Notes: a model not told the origin generated them from the letters alone. A stretch of 64,000 bases of DNA from Shewanella sp. HN-41 (GCF_000217915.1 NZ_AFOZ01000030.1:1-64000), one strand, 5' to 3'; shown: positions 8,930-17,927, counted from the stretch's first letter. A program made the numbers and translations.

Positions 8930-10471
8930 TTAGGATTTGCCATCGTCTAAGTAAGGTATCGGTAATACGGACTCACTTTCTTGCTCTTCTGTTAATTGCG
9001 CCATCTGCACGTAGGATGAGGAAAGTGGATTAGTCGCGCTCGGCAGATTTTGTGCAACGCAGTTGGCTATTTCCTCCCCTTCATTGAGCTCTGCGCTGTG
9101 GGGGTTCAGGCCCGTCTCTTCTGGAGTAGACATAGGTGCGAACTGTGCCTGCGCCGCGACTTTATCGACTAAACGATAGGCCATCCATACCCCTAGCACA
9201 CCAAATAGAATCGAGCCGAATACTTGGCCGATAAGTACGCCATAAACGCCGCCCCATTGCCCCCCCAAATACACGAAAGGCACGGTCCCTAAGGTGGCCT
9301 TGCCCACATTAAACAGGGTGGAATATTTGGCTTTACCCAGATTATTAAAGGAGGCATTTGCCACAAATAAAATACCCGAAAAGCTGAAGAAAACGGCGAT
9401 ATAGCGGCAGAAAAATTCGATCAATGCCGCACTGTCCCCCTTCATATCAAACAGGCTGACTAACTGTGATTTTAAGAAGAACAATAACAAAGACATAATC
9501 ACAACATACAAGGTACAGAACTGAATGGCCTTAGTCAGACTCTCCCGCACCCGCTCGAACTGCCCCGCCCCAAAGTTTTGCCCTACTATCGGCCCAATCG
9601 CCCCCGACAACGCAAAAATCATTCCAAAGGCCACGGGGATCAGTCGGCCTAGCACGGCCCAGCCCGCCACATAGGCGTCACCAAAATCGGCAATGGCCCG
9701 GGTCACAAACGCATTGCCGATAGGTGTTGCAATGTTGGTCAGCATGGCGGGGGCAGCGATGGCAAAAATGGGTTTTAGATCGGCGAGAAAATGGGATAAA
9801 TCGAACTGACCTAAAAGCCGATGTTTTACGACTATGCCACGGCCCGCGATAATAAACACCGCAATACGCGCTAATACCGAGGCCAGTGCCGCACCTTCAA
9901 TCCCCATCGCAAAAAGGAAGATAAAAATCGGGTCGAGCACAGCATTCACGCCCCCTCCCGCGAGTGTCGACAGCATTGACAACTTAGCATCTCCAACGGC
10001 ACGCAACGCAGCACCAAGGGCCATCGCTAAGCAGATAAAAGGCAATGAAGGAACAAGAATATATAAATAACTTTCAGCTAGCTCCGCCGTATGCCCGCTG
10101 GCACCAACGAGGGCTACCAACTCAGGGATAAAGGTGGTGACTAAGATACTGACGGCGATACTAATTAAGCTGGTGACCACAGCGCTATTAAGTAATAAGC
10201 GTTTGGCAAGCACCACATCCTTCGACCCAACTGAGCGGGATACGAGTGCGCCGAGGGCGATGGATAAACCAATTCCTATCGAGGTGGTAAAAAAGGAAAT
10301 ACTCCCCGCGTAGCCGACCGCCGCGGCAAGCTCATGTTCACCCAATAAGCTTAAGAAAAAGATATCGAGCAGATCAACCACAAATAGGGCGGAAATTCCC
10401 ACCGCCGCGGTCGAACTCATCACGAGAATGTGGCGAAGTATCGAGCCCTCAACGAACTTGGCTTGTGTCAT
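8930..10471 (-). CDS. MATE-family efflux transporter with a C-terminal extension
   Basis: A multidrug/toxin extrusion transporter of the inner membrane, 513 residues, with twelve hydrophobic segments in two related halves. Family-like sequences include GALVSRSVGS after TM2 and ALRAVGDAK near residue 150 in the first half, and GPIVGQNFGAG at the start of the second half. Drugs or organic cations are expected to leave in exchange for Na+ or H+. After the last TM segment the protein carries about 75 extra polar, acidic residues that most MATE proteins lack. The gene follows the MFS gene on the same strand, with a strong hairpin only 25 bases upstream of its start. Substrate unknown. Confidence 0.9.
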   Translation of the reverse strand: MTQAKFVEGSILRHILVMSSTAAVGISALFVVDLLDIFFLSLLGEHELAAAVGYAGSISFFTTSIGIGLSIALGALVSRSVGSKDVVLAKRLLLNSAVVTSLISIAVSILVTTFIPELVALVGASGHTAELAESYLYILVPSLPFICLAMALGAALRAVGDAKLSMLSTLAGGGVNAVLDPIFIFLFAMGIEGAALASVLARIAVFIIAGRGIVVKHRLLGQFDLSHFLADLKPIFAIAAPAMLTNIATPIGNAFVTRAIADFGDAYVAGWAVLGRLIPVAFGMIFALSGAIGPIVGQNFGAGQFERVRESLTKAIQFCTLYVVIMSLLLFFLKSQLVSLFDMKGDSAALIEFFCRYIAVFFSFSGILFVANASFNNLGKAKYSTLFNVGKATLGTVPFVYLGGQWGGVYGVLIGQVFGSILFGVLGVWMAYRLVDKVAAQAQFAPMSTPEETGLNPHSAELNEGEEIANCVAQNLPSATNPLSSSYVQMAQLTEEQESESVLPIPYLDDGKS

Positions 10472-10496
10472 GCGTTTGGTTTACCTTATGTATTGC

Positions 10497-10536
10497 AAAA
10501 GCAAAGGCCAACACTCAGTTGTTGGCCTTTGCTTTT
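10497..10536 (-). terminator. Strong hairpin between the MFS and MATE genes
   Basis: A perfect 17-bp inverted repeat whose arms start AAAAGCAAAGGCC and end GGCCTTTGCTTTT, with loop CTCAGT. It ends the MFS transcript. It is also in the immediate leader of the MATE gene, so it may limit or attenuate MATE expression. Confidence 0.85.
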
Positions 10537-10602
10537 ATAGTCATCAATCGGTATCAAGGTCAAGCGCTAAACAAAAAGCATGCACTCCACAAAGGATAAG
10601 CC

Positions 10603-11853
10603 CTAAACAAGCGCCCGATGGTTTTGCGTCTGATGATAATGCAAACGGGCTATTCCTAAGGCTATCAAGGCAAGCAAAGTTAACGATCCCATCACAACCC
10701 CTTGCCACTCAGCCCCATGCCAGAACAGCATTAAATAAGGCCCACCCATTGCAGCGCCTAAGTAATAGCAACATAAGTAGAGTGATGTTGCCTTCGCACG
10801 ATCTCGACTAGCGCGCATCGCCACAAAGGAATTACAGCAACTATGGGTCAGGAAGAATCCACAGGCCGTCATCAAGAACCCCACGCAAATAGTCAATGTC
10901 GTATCAAACAAGGTAAGTAAACTGCCACATAGCATCAGGCACCAAGACCACAGATATAACTTGTGTAGTCCAAAGCGGACGAGCCATTTCGCGGTAAAAT
11001 ACGAAGCCATAGTCCCACTGGAATAACACAAAAAAATCAAGGTTGCCTGAAATCGGCTCCACTCATAGGGTGCGGCCATCAAATGCAACTGAATAAAACT
11101 AAATTGATTCACCATCATCATAAAAGTGAGACCACCGATAGCGTAGACTAAGCGCATCTGGGGATCGATTAAATGATGGCTAAAACCATGGAAATCTTGC
11201 ATTAATCGCACCCGCTTCGAGGTGGATTTAGGCGCAGACTGCAGATGCGATACCGCATTAGCATCCGCCCCCGAAGGGAGTAAATAACTCGTCAGAGCTA
11301 CGCCAGCTAAAGTGACTAGAAACAGTAACCACATGGACTCCTGCCATGAGAAAAACTGCGACATAACGCCACCGAGCAAACGGCCAACAATCCCGCCAAT
11401 GCTATTCGCCATAATGTAAATGCCAGCGGCTTTGAGCATAGTGCTAGGTGATAACTGCTCCTTAAAATACGCCATGGCAATCGCTGGTACAGCAGCGAGT
11501 AGCGCCCCCTGCAGCAATCGCACTAACACTAGTCCGTTAAAATCCGGCACCCAAATTAACAGTAAGTTCGACAGTGCTAACACCCACAGACTCATAATGA
11601 TCGGTGTGTGTCGACCGATACGATCTGACAGTACCGCATATAAGAGCAATGAAAAGGCTAACGAAAAACTGGTCACCGACAGGATAAGCGTTGCCCGCGA
11701 GCCAGATACGGAAAAATGCTCTGCGATTAAGGGCAGCATCCCCTGCATTAAATACAAATTGATATACACCACAACGGAGGCCACACACAGAGCCCACATC
11801 AAGCGAGTATCTCGTTGCTTACTGTCAATAATAGTGTCTAACACGGCTTGCAC
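10603..11853 (-). CDS. MFS transporter, YnfM-like
   Basis: A major facilitator superfamily permease of 416 residues with twelve predicted TM segments. The loop 2-3 motif appears as LSDRIGRHTPI. The stretch FFLTHSCCNSFVAMRA and the following SLYLCCYYLGAAMGG resemble the C-terminal half of E. coli YnfM, a proton-driven drug or arabinose-type exporter. It is divergent from a LysR gene (140 bases between starts), and a long dyad fills that gap, so LysR control is likely. The substrate cannot be read from sequence. Confidence 0.85.
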   Translation of the reverse strand: MQAVLDTIIDSKQRDTRLMWALCVASVVVYINLYLMQGMLPLIAEHFSVSGSRATLILSVTSFSLAFSLLLYAVLSDRIGRHTPIIMSLWVLALSNLLLIWVPDFNGLVLVRLLQGALLAAVPAIAMAYFKEQLSPSTMLKAAGIYIMANSIGGIVGRLLGGVMSQFFSWQESMWLLFLVTLAGVALTSYLLPSGADANAVSHLQSAPKSTSKRVRLMQDFHGFSHHLIDPQMRLVYAIGGLTFMMMVNQFSFIQLHLMAAPYEWSRFQATLIFLCYSSGTMASYFTAKWLVRFGLHKLYLWSWCLMLCGSLLTLFDTTLTICVGFLMTACGFFLTHSCCNSFVAMRASRDRAKATSLYLCCYYLGAAMGGPYLMLFWHGAEWQGVVMGSLTLLALIALGIARLHYHQTQNHRALV

Positions 11854-11910
11854 TCTGGCCTCAATAACGCATCAATCATGGGATAGACAAAGGTTATCAC
11901 TGGGCATAAC

Positions 11911-11956
11911 ATAACAATAATAGATAATTTATATAGAAATTATTGATTTTTGTTAT
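11911..11956. promoter_or_regulatory. 46-bp interrupted dyad, candidate LysR operator
   Basis: Two 23-base half-sites share one centre and match at 19 of 23 positions. The outer arms are ATAACAA / TTGTTAT and the inner arms ATAATTT / AAATTAT. The dyad lies between the MFS and lysR starts, where a divergently encoded LysR protein would bind. It is very AT-rich. Confidence 0.5.
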
Positions 11957-11993
11957 AGTAAAATTCTTCAATACTAAAGTGTGGGTTAACTCA

Positions 11994-12875
11994 ATGGATA
12001 TACGCCAACTCAAGCACTTAGACGCCCTCGCCAGTGCAGGCAGTTTTACCGCCGCGGCCAAAAAGCTCAATATGGCGCAACCCGCACTCAGCCAAAGCAT
12101 TAAACGGCTCGAGCAATCCCTCGGGGTCACCTTAATTAACCGAACCAGCAATAAAAATGACAAATTGCTCGCGCTTACGGCCGAAGGATTGGTATTACAT
12201 CAACATGCCACCTTAATTCTCAAGCAGATAAAACAGGCTGAGGCTCAGATCCGTGCCATGGCGAATCTCACCTCGGGGGAAGTCCGTATCGCCGTGCCGG
12301 GCATGTTAGGTTCCTTCTATCTGCCCTCACGCTTGATGGCCTTTCGTCATCAGTATCCGGATTTAAAATTATCCCTGTTTGAGGGTGGAACCCGCGATGC
12401 ATTGCGTATGTTGCAGCAGGAAGAAGTGGATATCGCCATCATTACCGCCCAGGATCTACAGAGTGACTTCGATAGCCAATTGCTGATCCGTGAGCAGATG
12501 GTGATCGCCATGGGCACCGAGCACCCACTCGCCGATCATCCTGCGGTCAGCCTTAACGACTTCTTTGACCATGAATTAGTGATGTTTAAGACGGGTTATT
12601 TTCACCGAGAGTGGATACTGTCCCAAGCCAAGGAACTCGGCAAGAAGCCCAATATTGCCTTTGAAACCAATCTGATAAATTTAATCAAACAGATTGTTTC
12701 CCAAGGATTTGGTATTACCAGTGTGCTTGAAATGGCAATAAGCCCTAAGGATGATATTCTGGCAAAACCCTTAGATCCGCCAGTGTTTTTAAATCTGCAT
12801 ATCGCCTGGAAAAAGCAGCGGCCCGTCAGCCAAGCCGACCGTGCCTTTGTAGAGTTTTTGATGAAAAACCGCTAA
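11994..12875 (+). CDS. LysR-family transcriptional regulator
   Basis: A 293-residue LTTR. The N-terminal winged helix-turn-helix reads MDIRQLKHLDALA, then FTAAAKKLNMAQPALSQS, ending in a linker helix. The periplasmic-binding-like effector domain covers about residues 90-293. I place the start at ATG 11994, which gives the canonical LTTR N-terminus; the upstream 17 codons to 11943 look non-coding. It faces the YnfM-like MFS gene and probably controls it and itself through the dyad at 11911-11956. The effector is unknown. Confidence 0.9.
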   Translation: MDIRQLKHLDALASAGSFTAAAKKLNMAQPALSQSIKRLEQSLGVTLINRTSNKNDKLLALTAEGLVLHQHATLILKQIKQAEAQIRAMANLTSGEVRIAVPGMLGSFYLPSRLMAFRHQYPDLKLSLFEGGTRDALRMLQQEEVDIAIITAQDLQSDFDSQLLIREQMVIAMGTEHPLADHPAVSLNDFFDHELVMFKTGYFHREWILSQAKELGKKPNIAFETNLINLIKQIVSQGFGITSVLEMAISPKDDILAKPLDPPVFLNLHIAWKKQRPVSQADRAFVEFLMKNR

Positions 12876-12892
12876 CTAAAATCGAAGATAAA

Positions 12893-12920
12893 AAAGCCCC
12901 TTCAAACCTAAAGGGGCTTT
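12893..12920. terminator. Bidirectional terminator
   Basis: Arms AAAGCCCCTT / AAGGGGCTTT with an 8-base loop and A/T runs on both sides, between lysR and the convergent ybaY-like gene. Confidence 0.85.
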
Positions 12921-12941
12921 ATCCCGTCTAAATACCAAGAC

Positions 12942-13346
12942 CTATGGTTTAGCCATCACAGCTTTCATCAACACCTCGGTCGTAAATTTACCGTTGTTAA
13001 TCACAGGGAAACGATCATAGGTTTGGAATATCACTTGATCTTGAAACTTGATCATAGCGACAACGCCATACTGAATACTTTTATCAATGGATTGAGCCGG
13101 CAAAGAAAACTTGAATGGCACGGGAGCACGGGCAATATTGAATGTCTTTTGCGCCACAATCACCCCAGGCGTATTCAAATCAATAATCGCAATGGTAATT
13201 TCACAGCCCTGTGGCAAGAGAATTTTCTCTAAATAGCCTGCCGCACCGTTGATAATAACAGGCGGTTCCGGTTGCACTGTCACACAGCCATTAACAAATA
13301 AAGCCAGTAGCGAAAATACTATAAACGATTTTATTTTCATCAACAT
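12942..13346 (-). CDS. YbaY/YscW-type lipoprotein
   Basis: A 134-residue secreted lipoprotein. The signal ends in lipobox VNGC, and +2 is Val, compatible with outer-membrane sorting. The mature part is a single beta-sandwich-like domain (about residues 35-130), with LPQGCEITIAIIDLN and PFKFSLPAQSID matching the pattern of E. coli YbaY and the YscW pilotin family. The start follows the tesB stop by one base, so it is coupled to tesB. The ybaY-tesB neighbourhood also occurs in E. coli, which supports the call. A role in the cell envelope is likely but unproven. Confidence 0.75.
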   Translation of the reverse strand: MLMKIKSFIVFSLLALFVNGCVTVQPEPPVIINGAAGYLEKILLPQGCEITIAIIDLNTPGVIVAQKTFNIARAPVPFKFSLPAQSIDKSIQYGVVAMIKFQDQVIFQTYDRFPVINNGKFTTEVLMKAVMAKP

Positions 13347-13347
13347 A

Positions 13348-14214
13348 CTAATTACCTTTTACCATTCGAATAAGGCCTTCTTGAGTAGAAGAGGCCACTA
13401 ATTCACCCTGTTGATTAAAAAATTGCCCCCTGACATAACCGCGACCACCACTGGCATTTGGACTATCAATGCTGTACAGCAGCCATTCTCCCATATTAAT
13501 AGGTCGATGGAACCACATCGCATGATCTATCGTCGCCATTCGCACCCCAGGGCTCAAAAAGGAGACGCTATGGGGTTGGGCTGCGGTCACTAAAAAATTG
13601 AAGTCAGAGGCATAGGCCAGCAAGTATTCATGGATGTGAGCATCGCTCGGCATTGGGCCATTTGCCCTAAGCCAAACATAGCGATAGGGCTCGCTTTCTT
13701 TGGGTGCGAAGGGATTAAGCGGGTTCACTAATCGCATTTCAATGGGGGCATCGGCCATAAATTTTTCAAGCATCTTGGCAGGCACTTTATCCCGCATTGT
13801 CATTGCCAACTCCTGCTGGTTTAACAAACCCTCGGGCCCAGAGACTTGTGGCATAGTTGCTTGATGGCTAAATCCATCCTCTGGCTCTTGGAAGGAGCAG
13901 GTCATATGGAAGATTGGACGCCCCTTTTGGATTGCGCTCACGCGCCTAGCGCTAAAACTGCCCCCATCACGCATATTTTCAACTTCATATACTATGGGCA
14001 ATTTCTCATCCCCGGCCCGTAAAAAATACGAGTGCAAAGAATGTACTTTGCGCTCCAGAGGCACGGTCTGCTTTGCCGCACTTAAGGCTTGCCCCATGAC
14101 TTGACCACCAAAGACATGTCCAAAGCCAAGATCTTGGCTCTGACCACGAAATAGCCCAATTTCAATTTGCTCAAGGGATAGTAATGATAGAAGATCGTCT
14201 AATACCTGACTCAT
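13348..14214 (-). CDS. tesB: Acyl-CoA thioesterase II
   Basis: TesB hydrolyses medium- and long-chain acyl-CoA to free acid and CoA in the cytoplasm. The 288-residue protein has two hot-dog domains. The N-terminal one carries GHVFGGQVMGQAL and SLHSYFLRAGD. The C-terminal one carries TIDHAMWFHRP, with the catalytic Asp, a Ser in the DSPNASGGRG segment, and the Gln of STQEGLIR, which correspond to the Asp/Thr-or-Ser/Gln triad of E. coli TesB. AGGA lies five bases before the ATG. It is the first gene of a two-gene unit with the ybaY-like lipoprotein. Confidence 0.93.
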   Translation of the reverse strand: MSQVLDDLLSLLSLEQIEIGLFRGQSQDLGFGHVFGGQVMGQALSAAKQTVPLERKVHSLHSYFLRAGDEKLPIVYEVENMRDGGSFSARRVSAIQKGRPIFHMTCSFQEPEDGFSHQATMPQVSGPEGLLNQQELAMTMRDKVPAKMLEKFMADAPIEMRLVNPLNPFAPKESEPYRYVWLRANGPMPSDAHIHEYLLAYASDFNFLVTAAQPHSVSFLSPGVRMATIDHAMWFHRPINMGEWLLYSIDSPNASGGRGYVRGQFFNQQGELVASSTQEGLIRMVKGN

Positions 14215-14337
14215 GGGATCCTACTGAATAATTAGCAAATAATGCTAAAGAGTAACCCAGTTCGGCAAGGGCTGACCAGTATTGAGTTAATTATGGTGCA
14301 ACTCACCCTAAGGCGCTAATCAGTGGCATCCTGGGCC

Positions 14338-15240
14338 TTAGTCGATTTTAATATGATGCTCCAAGGCGCTCTGCCTTGACCATGCAAGCACTTTATCCTC
14401 TCCACTGGAGTGTAAACTCACAGGAAAAGCGTGATAAAGCTCAGGCCAATATTGCACCAGTTTATCGGGCGTGCATAACCCTTCACTAAAATACATAGGT
14501 TGAAATTCGGCAAACATACCATGGCTGACACTGCCGGCCCCCGCCAAAATATGTTGGCCATTGGGTGCCGATTGACTCACGAGAAATGCCGTTGTCGCCG
14601 TTAAAGTATCGAAGGAGAATAGTGGCTGAATAGCGTTGGCTAAATGCCTTGTCGTCATTGCCGTTACGGCTTCAGGGCAAAGACTATTGACTCGAATATT
14701 ATACTGTTCCCCCTCAAGGGAAAGACTATTGACCATGCCAACTAGCGCCATTTTTGCCGCACTAAAACTCACTTGATATAGATCCCCAAACAGCGCCGAA
14801 GCTCCTGTGGTCATCATAATGCGCCCATATTCCTGCGCTTTCATCAAGGGCCATGTCGCTTGGGTTAAATAAAAACTGCCATTCACATCCACATCAAACT
14901 GACGCTGCCACATTGCCGGAGTGATATGCTCGAACTGACACTCACCATAAATGCCTGCATTATTGATCAATATATCGATGCGATGCCAATGCGTAATGAC
15001 ATCGGCAACCATAGCATTCACCTCTGCCTGCCGACTCACATCCAAGGTATAAGACAGACAGTCACAACCCAGTTTTATAATATTTTCATAGGTTTGGATT
15101 AGGTTAGCATTGCAGTTATCCGATACTGGCTGGTCAACCAGTACCACCCTTGCGCCCCGCTCGGCCAACATAATGGCATAGGCTCGGCCAAGACCTGAGC
15201 CTGCCCCGGTGATCAATGCCACTTTGTTATCGAAACGCAT
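14338..15240 (-). CDS. Short-chain dehydrogenase/reductase with Phe at the catalytic Tyr position
   Basis: A 300-residue SDR-family protein. The Rossmann glycine motif is GAGSGLGRAYA (about residues 12-22), and the NNAG motif and catalytic-type Ser (TTGAS) are present. At the YxxxK site the sequence reads SFSAAK, so the catalytic Tyr is replaced by Phe while the Lys is kept. The codon is clearly TTT on the coding strand. A nearby Tyr four residues earlier could substitute, or the protein may bind nucleotide without normal catalysis. The overall style resembles the dehydrogenase part of multifunctional beta-oxidation enzymes. The C-terminal 60 residues do not match a domain I know. It stands alone, with tesB downstream on the same strand. 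Confidence 0.82.
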   Translation of the reverse strand: MRFDNKVALITGAGSGLGRAYAIMLAERGARVVLVDQPVSDNCNANLIQTYENIIKLGCDCLSYTLDVSRQAEVNAMVADVITHWHRIDILINNAGIYGECQFEHITPAMWQRQFDVDVNGSFYLTQATWPLMKAQEYGRIMMTTGASALFGDLYQVSFSAAKMALVGMVNSLSLEGEQYNIRVNSLCPEAVTAMTTRHLANAIQPLFSFDTLTATTAFLVSQSAPNGQHILAGAGSVSHGMFAEFQPMYFSEGLCTPDKLVQYWPELYHAFPVSLHSSGEDKVLAWSRQSALEHHIKID

Positions 15241-15544
15241 CCTAAATCATCCTTATTGGTATGATGCTAAACTCGTATCACCTCTGCGCGCTGACACGCT
15301 TAACCATAACCACAACTGTATGACATCCTAAGTAGACCTACCCATACGTCATTATAAAAACACAGACATTGATGATTTTCTTTGAACTTGACGACAAATC
15401 TCAACCCACATAAATAAACATATGTGCGCCAATTCAAACTCTCTTACATACGTTTATTAGATAGTGCTCACTTTCACATTAAATCTTGTTATGCTATGAC
15501 TCTGTTCAATACCCATTTCTTTTTCTTAATAACGACTGGACACC
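15241..15544. other. Divergent promoter region between SDR and menA
   Basis: No gene seen in this 304-base gap. TTGACG near 15388 followed by an AT-rich stretch about 16 bases later could be a menA promoter, but the -10 match is weak. Confidence 0.3.
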
Positions 15545-16420
15545 ATGAATCCTTGGATTTTAGCCATAAGACCCCGCACCTTACCTGCGGCCATTGGTCC
15601 CTTATTAATCGGTAATATTCTTGCCTTACACCTTGAACGTTTCAGTTGGTTAATCGCGGCAACCTCGATGTTGTGTGCGATTTTATTGCAGATTGCTGTC
15701 AATCTTGCCAACGATTACTTTGATTTTAAAAACGGTATAGATACCGCCGAGCGTATCGGCCCAGTGCGTGTCAGCCAAAGTGGCATGATCCCGCCGAACA
15801 AAGTGCGCAATGCCATGGTATTTTGCCTGCTGATGGCGCTGGCTGTAGGCTCTTATTTGATTTGGCACGGTGGCTGGCCCATCGCAATTCTCGCTGCCGC
15901 CGCCATTTTAGGAGCACTTGGCTACAGTGGAGGCCCCTATCCACTCGCCTCCCATGGCTTAGGTGAAGTCGCCGCCTTCATTTTTTTCGGCTTAGTTGCC
16001 GTGGTTGGTAGCTATTACCTACAGGCGGGAGATACGACAACCAATGCTTGGTTATTAGGCTGTGCGATTGGGCTCTTTAATGCCGCCATTATGCTGGTCA
16101 ATAACACTCGAGATATTCGTACCGATATACAGGCGGGCAAACATACCCTCGCGGTTAGAATAGGGGAAGCTCAGGCTAAAGTGCTTTACCAAGCCTTAAT
16201 TTACTTGCCCTTTGGTTTAGTGATCGCCGGCTTTTTACTCGGTATTTTGCCCGGTCTGCCGGTATTGCTCGCGGGATTATCTTTGCTTATTGCCCGCAAA
16301 CTCAGCAGTGATTTTTATGCGGTGTCCGGAGAAGCGTTAAATCCACTGCTGGGACGCACGGCCAAACTCACAATGATTTTCAGTACCCTCTTTAGTGTGG
16401 GTTTAGTCTTTACTGTTTAA
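15545..16420 (+). CDS. menA: 1,4-dihydroxy-2-naphthoate polyprenyltransferase
   Basis: MenA is the inner-membrane UbiA-family enzyme that attaches the polyprenyl chain to 1,4-dihydroxy-2-naphthoate to make demethylmenaquinone. The 291-residue protein has eight to nine hydrophobic segments. Its two Asp-rich prenyl-diphosphate motifs are NDYFDFKNGID (about residues 57-67) and NNTRDIRTD (about 182-190). The N-terminus MNPWILAIRPRTLPAA is typical. Menaquinone is central to anaerobic respiration in Shewanella. The gene appears to be monocistronic and ends at a strong terminator. Confidence 0.95.
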   Translation: MNPWILAIRPRTLPAAIGPLLIGNILALHLERFSWLIAATSMLCAILLQIAVNLANDYFDFKNGIDTAERIGPVRVSQSGMIPPNKVRNAMVFCLLMALAVGSYLIWHGGWPIAILAAAAILGALGYSGGPYPLASHGLGEVAAFIFFGLVAVVGSYYLQAGDTTTNAWLLGCAIGLFNAAIMLVNNTRDIRTDIQAGKHTLAVRIGEAQAKVLYQALIYLPFGLVIAGFLLGILPGLPVLLAGLSLLIARKLSSDFYAVSGEALNPLLGRTAKLTMIFSTLFSVGLVFTV

Positions 16421-16440
16421 CCGTTAAATCCGTCGAAAAT

Positions 16441-16474
16441 AAAAAGGTTCGTATTTTTTGATACGAACCTTTTT
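16441..16474. terminator. Bidirectional terminator between menA and the dioxygenase gene
   Basis: A perfect 14-bp stem (AAAAAGGTTCGTAT / ATACGAACCTTTTT) with a 6-base loop, between convergent genes. Confidence 0.92.
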
Positions 16475-16509
16475 ATTTGTTTAAGCCAATAACAGATATT
16501 TTCAGCACA

Positions 16510-17319
16510 TTATTGCCAGATATAGCCCGAGATTAACGTATTGAGCAAAACCCCGTTAAAGTTACGCGTAGCGTGAATCGTTTTTCGATGAGCAGCACCA
16601 AAACAGACATGTAAAGGTAATAAATGCTCCTCCCGTGGATGACTAAAACGTGCCTCAGGAGCCGACTGCCACTCAATTAATCGTGCCATAGTATCAACAT
16701 TGCCTTCAGTTAAGCTCTCGGTAAGCCAGTGATCAAACTCAGCACTGCGATGCAACACCTTGGGATCCTGAGAGAAAAATGCCCGCATATTGTGAAAGGA
16801 CATCCCCGATCCCACAATCAAGATCCTTTGCTCCCTCAAGGAGGCTAAGGCTTCACCAATGGCAATATGGGTTTTGGGATCAAGGTGTTGCACCAAAGAC
16901 ATCTGCACCACAGGAATATTAGCCTCGGGATACATCAACTTAAGTGGAACAAAGGTGCCGTGGTCGAAGGCTCGCTGATTATCGAGTTTCACCGCAATTC
17001 CACTGGCCTTTAATAAGCGAGCAATCTCTTCAGTGAGTTGAGGTTCTCCGGGCGCAGGATAACTGAGTTTATAAGCCTCAGGAGGAAAACCATAATAGTC
17101 GAATAACATGCCTGGATGTGAATGACTCGACAGTGTTACCTGTGCCTCCTCCCAATGGGCGGTAATCAATACAATGGCCTTAGGCGTTGGGATTTTTAAC
17201 GCAACTGAGGATAAAAATGCACGTAGCTCTTGATGATTAGCATCATTAAGTAACGGCAAAGGCCCACCGCCATGGGGGACAAATAATACAGGCATCAGAC
17301 TGAGATCCGCGTGCGTCAT
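16510..17319 (-). CDS. Class III extradiol ring-opening dioxygenase-like protein (DODA/YgiD type)
   Basis: This resembles plant-type DOPA 4,5-dioxygenase and E. coli YgiD, non-heme metal proteins of the LigB superfamily that open catechol rings. The expected metal and active-site histidines are visible in PHGGGP (N-terminus), ITAHWE, FDHGTFVPL, SFHNMR and EEHLLPLHV. It has 269 residues from ATG 17319, which has AAGAGAAG upstream. The longer frame from a TTG at 17343 is less likely. A DoxX gene precedes it on the same strand and a LysR gene faces the pair, an arrangement often seen with quinone or aromatic stress genes. The natural substrate is unknown. Confidence 0.87.
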   Translation of the reverse strand: MTHADLSLMPVLFVPHGGGPLPLLNDANHQELRAFLSSVALKIPTPKAIVLITAHWEEAQVTLSSHSHPGMLFDYYGFPPEAYKLSYPAPGEPQLTEEIARLLKASGIAVKLDNQRAFDHGTFVPLKLMYPEANIPVVQMSLVQHLDPKTHIAIGEALASLREQRILIVGSGMSFHNMRAFFSQDPKVLHRSAEFDHWLTESLTEGNVDTMARLIEWQSAPEARFSHPREEHLLPLHVCFGAAHRKTIHATRNFNGVLLNTLISGYIWQ

Positions 17320-17392
17320 AGTAAACTTCTCTTGATGTAACAATTGGTTGTAACTTACTAACTTTGGGTTTACGCCTGCTCTGCGACCAAGG

Positions 17393-17872
17393 TTAGAAAG
17401 TCGCCTTCATATCTATCAATTGACGTTGAAAGCGCACTAATCTATCGACGCTTTCATCTAATTTGATGGTTAAAAACAACAGGGCAGATAAAGATAATGC
17501 CGGTAATGCACTGAGCGTGGTTTCATAGTTAAAGTGGTAATAAATCGCGCCCATCATCACCGACAGCAATGCCGTTGCCGACAATACTCGATATTCACGC
17601 CAACCTATGCCAATAGCGCCCACGACTTCGATAACGCCAATAAAGTAACCAAAACCGGTCGGTAAGTTCATTAAAGTAAAAGGCACATGGAAAAATGGCA
17701 CGCTGAGCAGTTTGCCCATACCCGAAAATAAAAACACTATGCTCATCGCCAGCGTCACTGCAACCGCCGCACGGTTTAAGGTATTTGCACAAATGAAGAG
17801 TTGCTGAGGATCGGTATCGACCACGTTTTTGCCATCGTAGCCTTTCACTAAACATAAATGATTCATCGCCAT
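17393..17872 (-). CDS. DoxX-like membrane protein
   Basis: A 159-residue inner-membrane protein with four hydrophobic segments after about 35 polar residues. The segment MSIVFLFSGMGKLLSVP in TM1 and GYFIGVIEVVGAIGIGW in TM2 are typical of the DoxX-like family. It lies 73 bases upstream of the dioxygenase-like gene on the same strand, so the two are likely co-transcribed from the promoter facing the LysR gene. DoxX-like proteins are often linked to thiol, quinone or oxidant stress; the exact role here is unknown. Confidence 0.72.
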   Translation of the reverse strand: MAMNHLCLVKGYDGKNVVDTDPQQLFICANTLNRAAVAVTLAMSIVFLFSGMGKLLSVPFFHVPFTLMNLPTGFGYFIGVIEVVGAIGIGWREYRVLSATALLSVMMGAIYYHFNYETTLSALPALSLSALLFLTIKLDESVDRLVRFQRQLIDMKATF

Positions 17873-17927
17873 ATCAACCCCATAACTTTGAGCGTTCTCG
17901 ATGCAATATCGATCTTAACGGGCCCAT

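Noticed and set aside
10428..10811. A 127-codon open frame on the plus strand
   Set aside because: It runs antisense across the MATE start, a terminator and the MFS end, and reads as a shadow of real genes.
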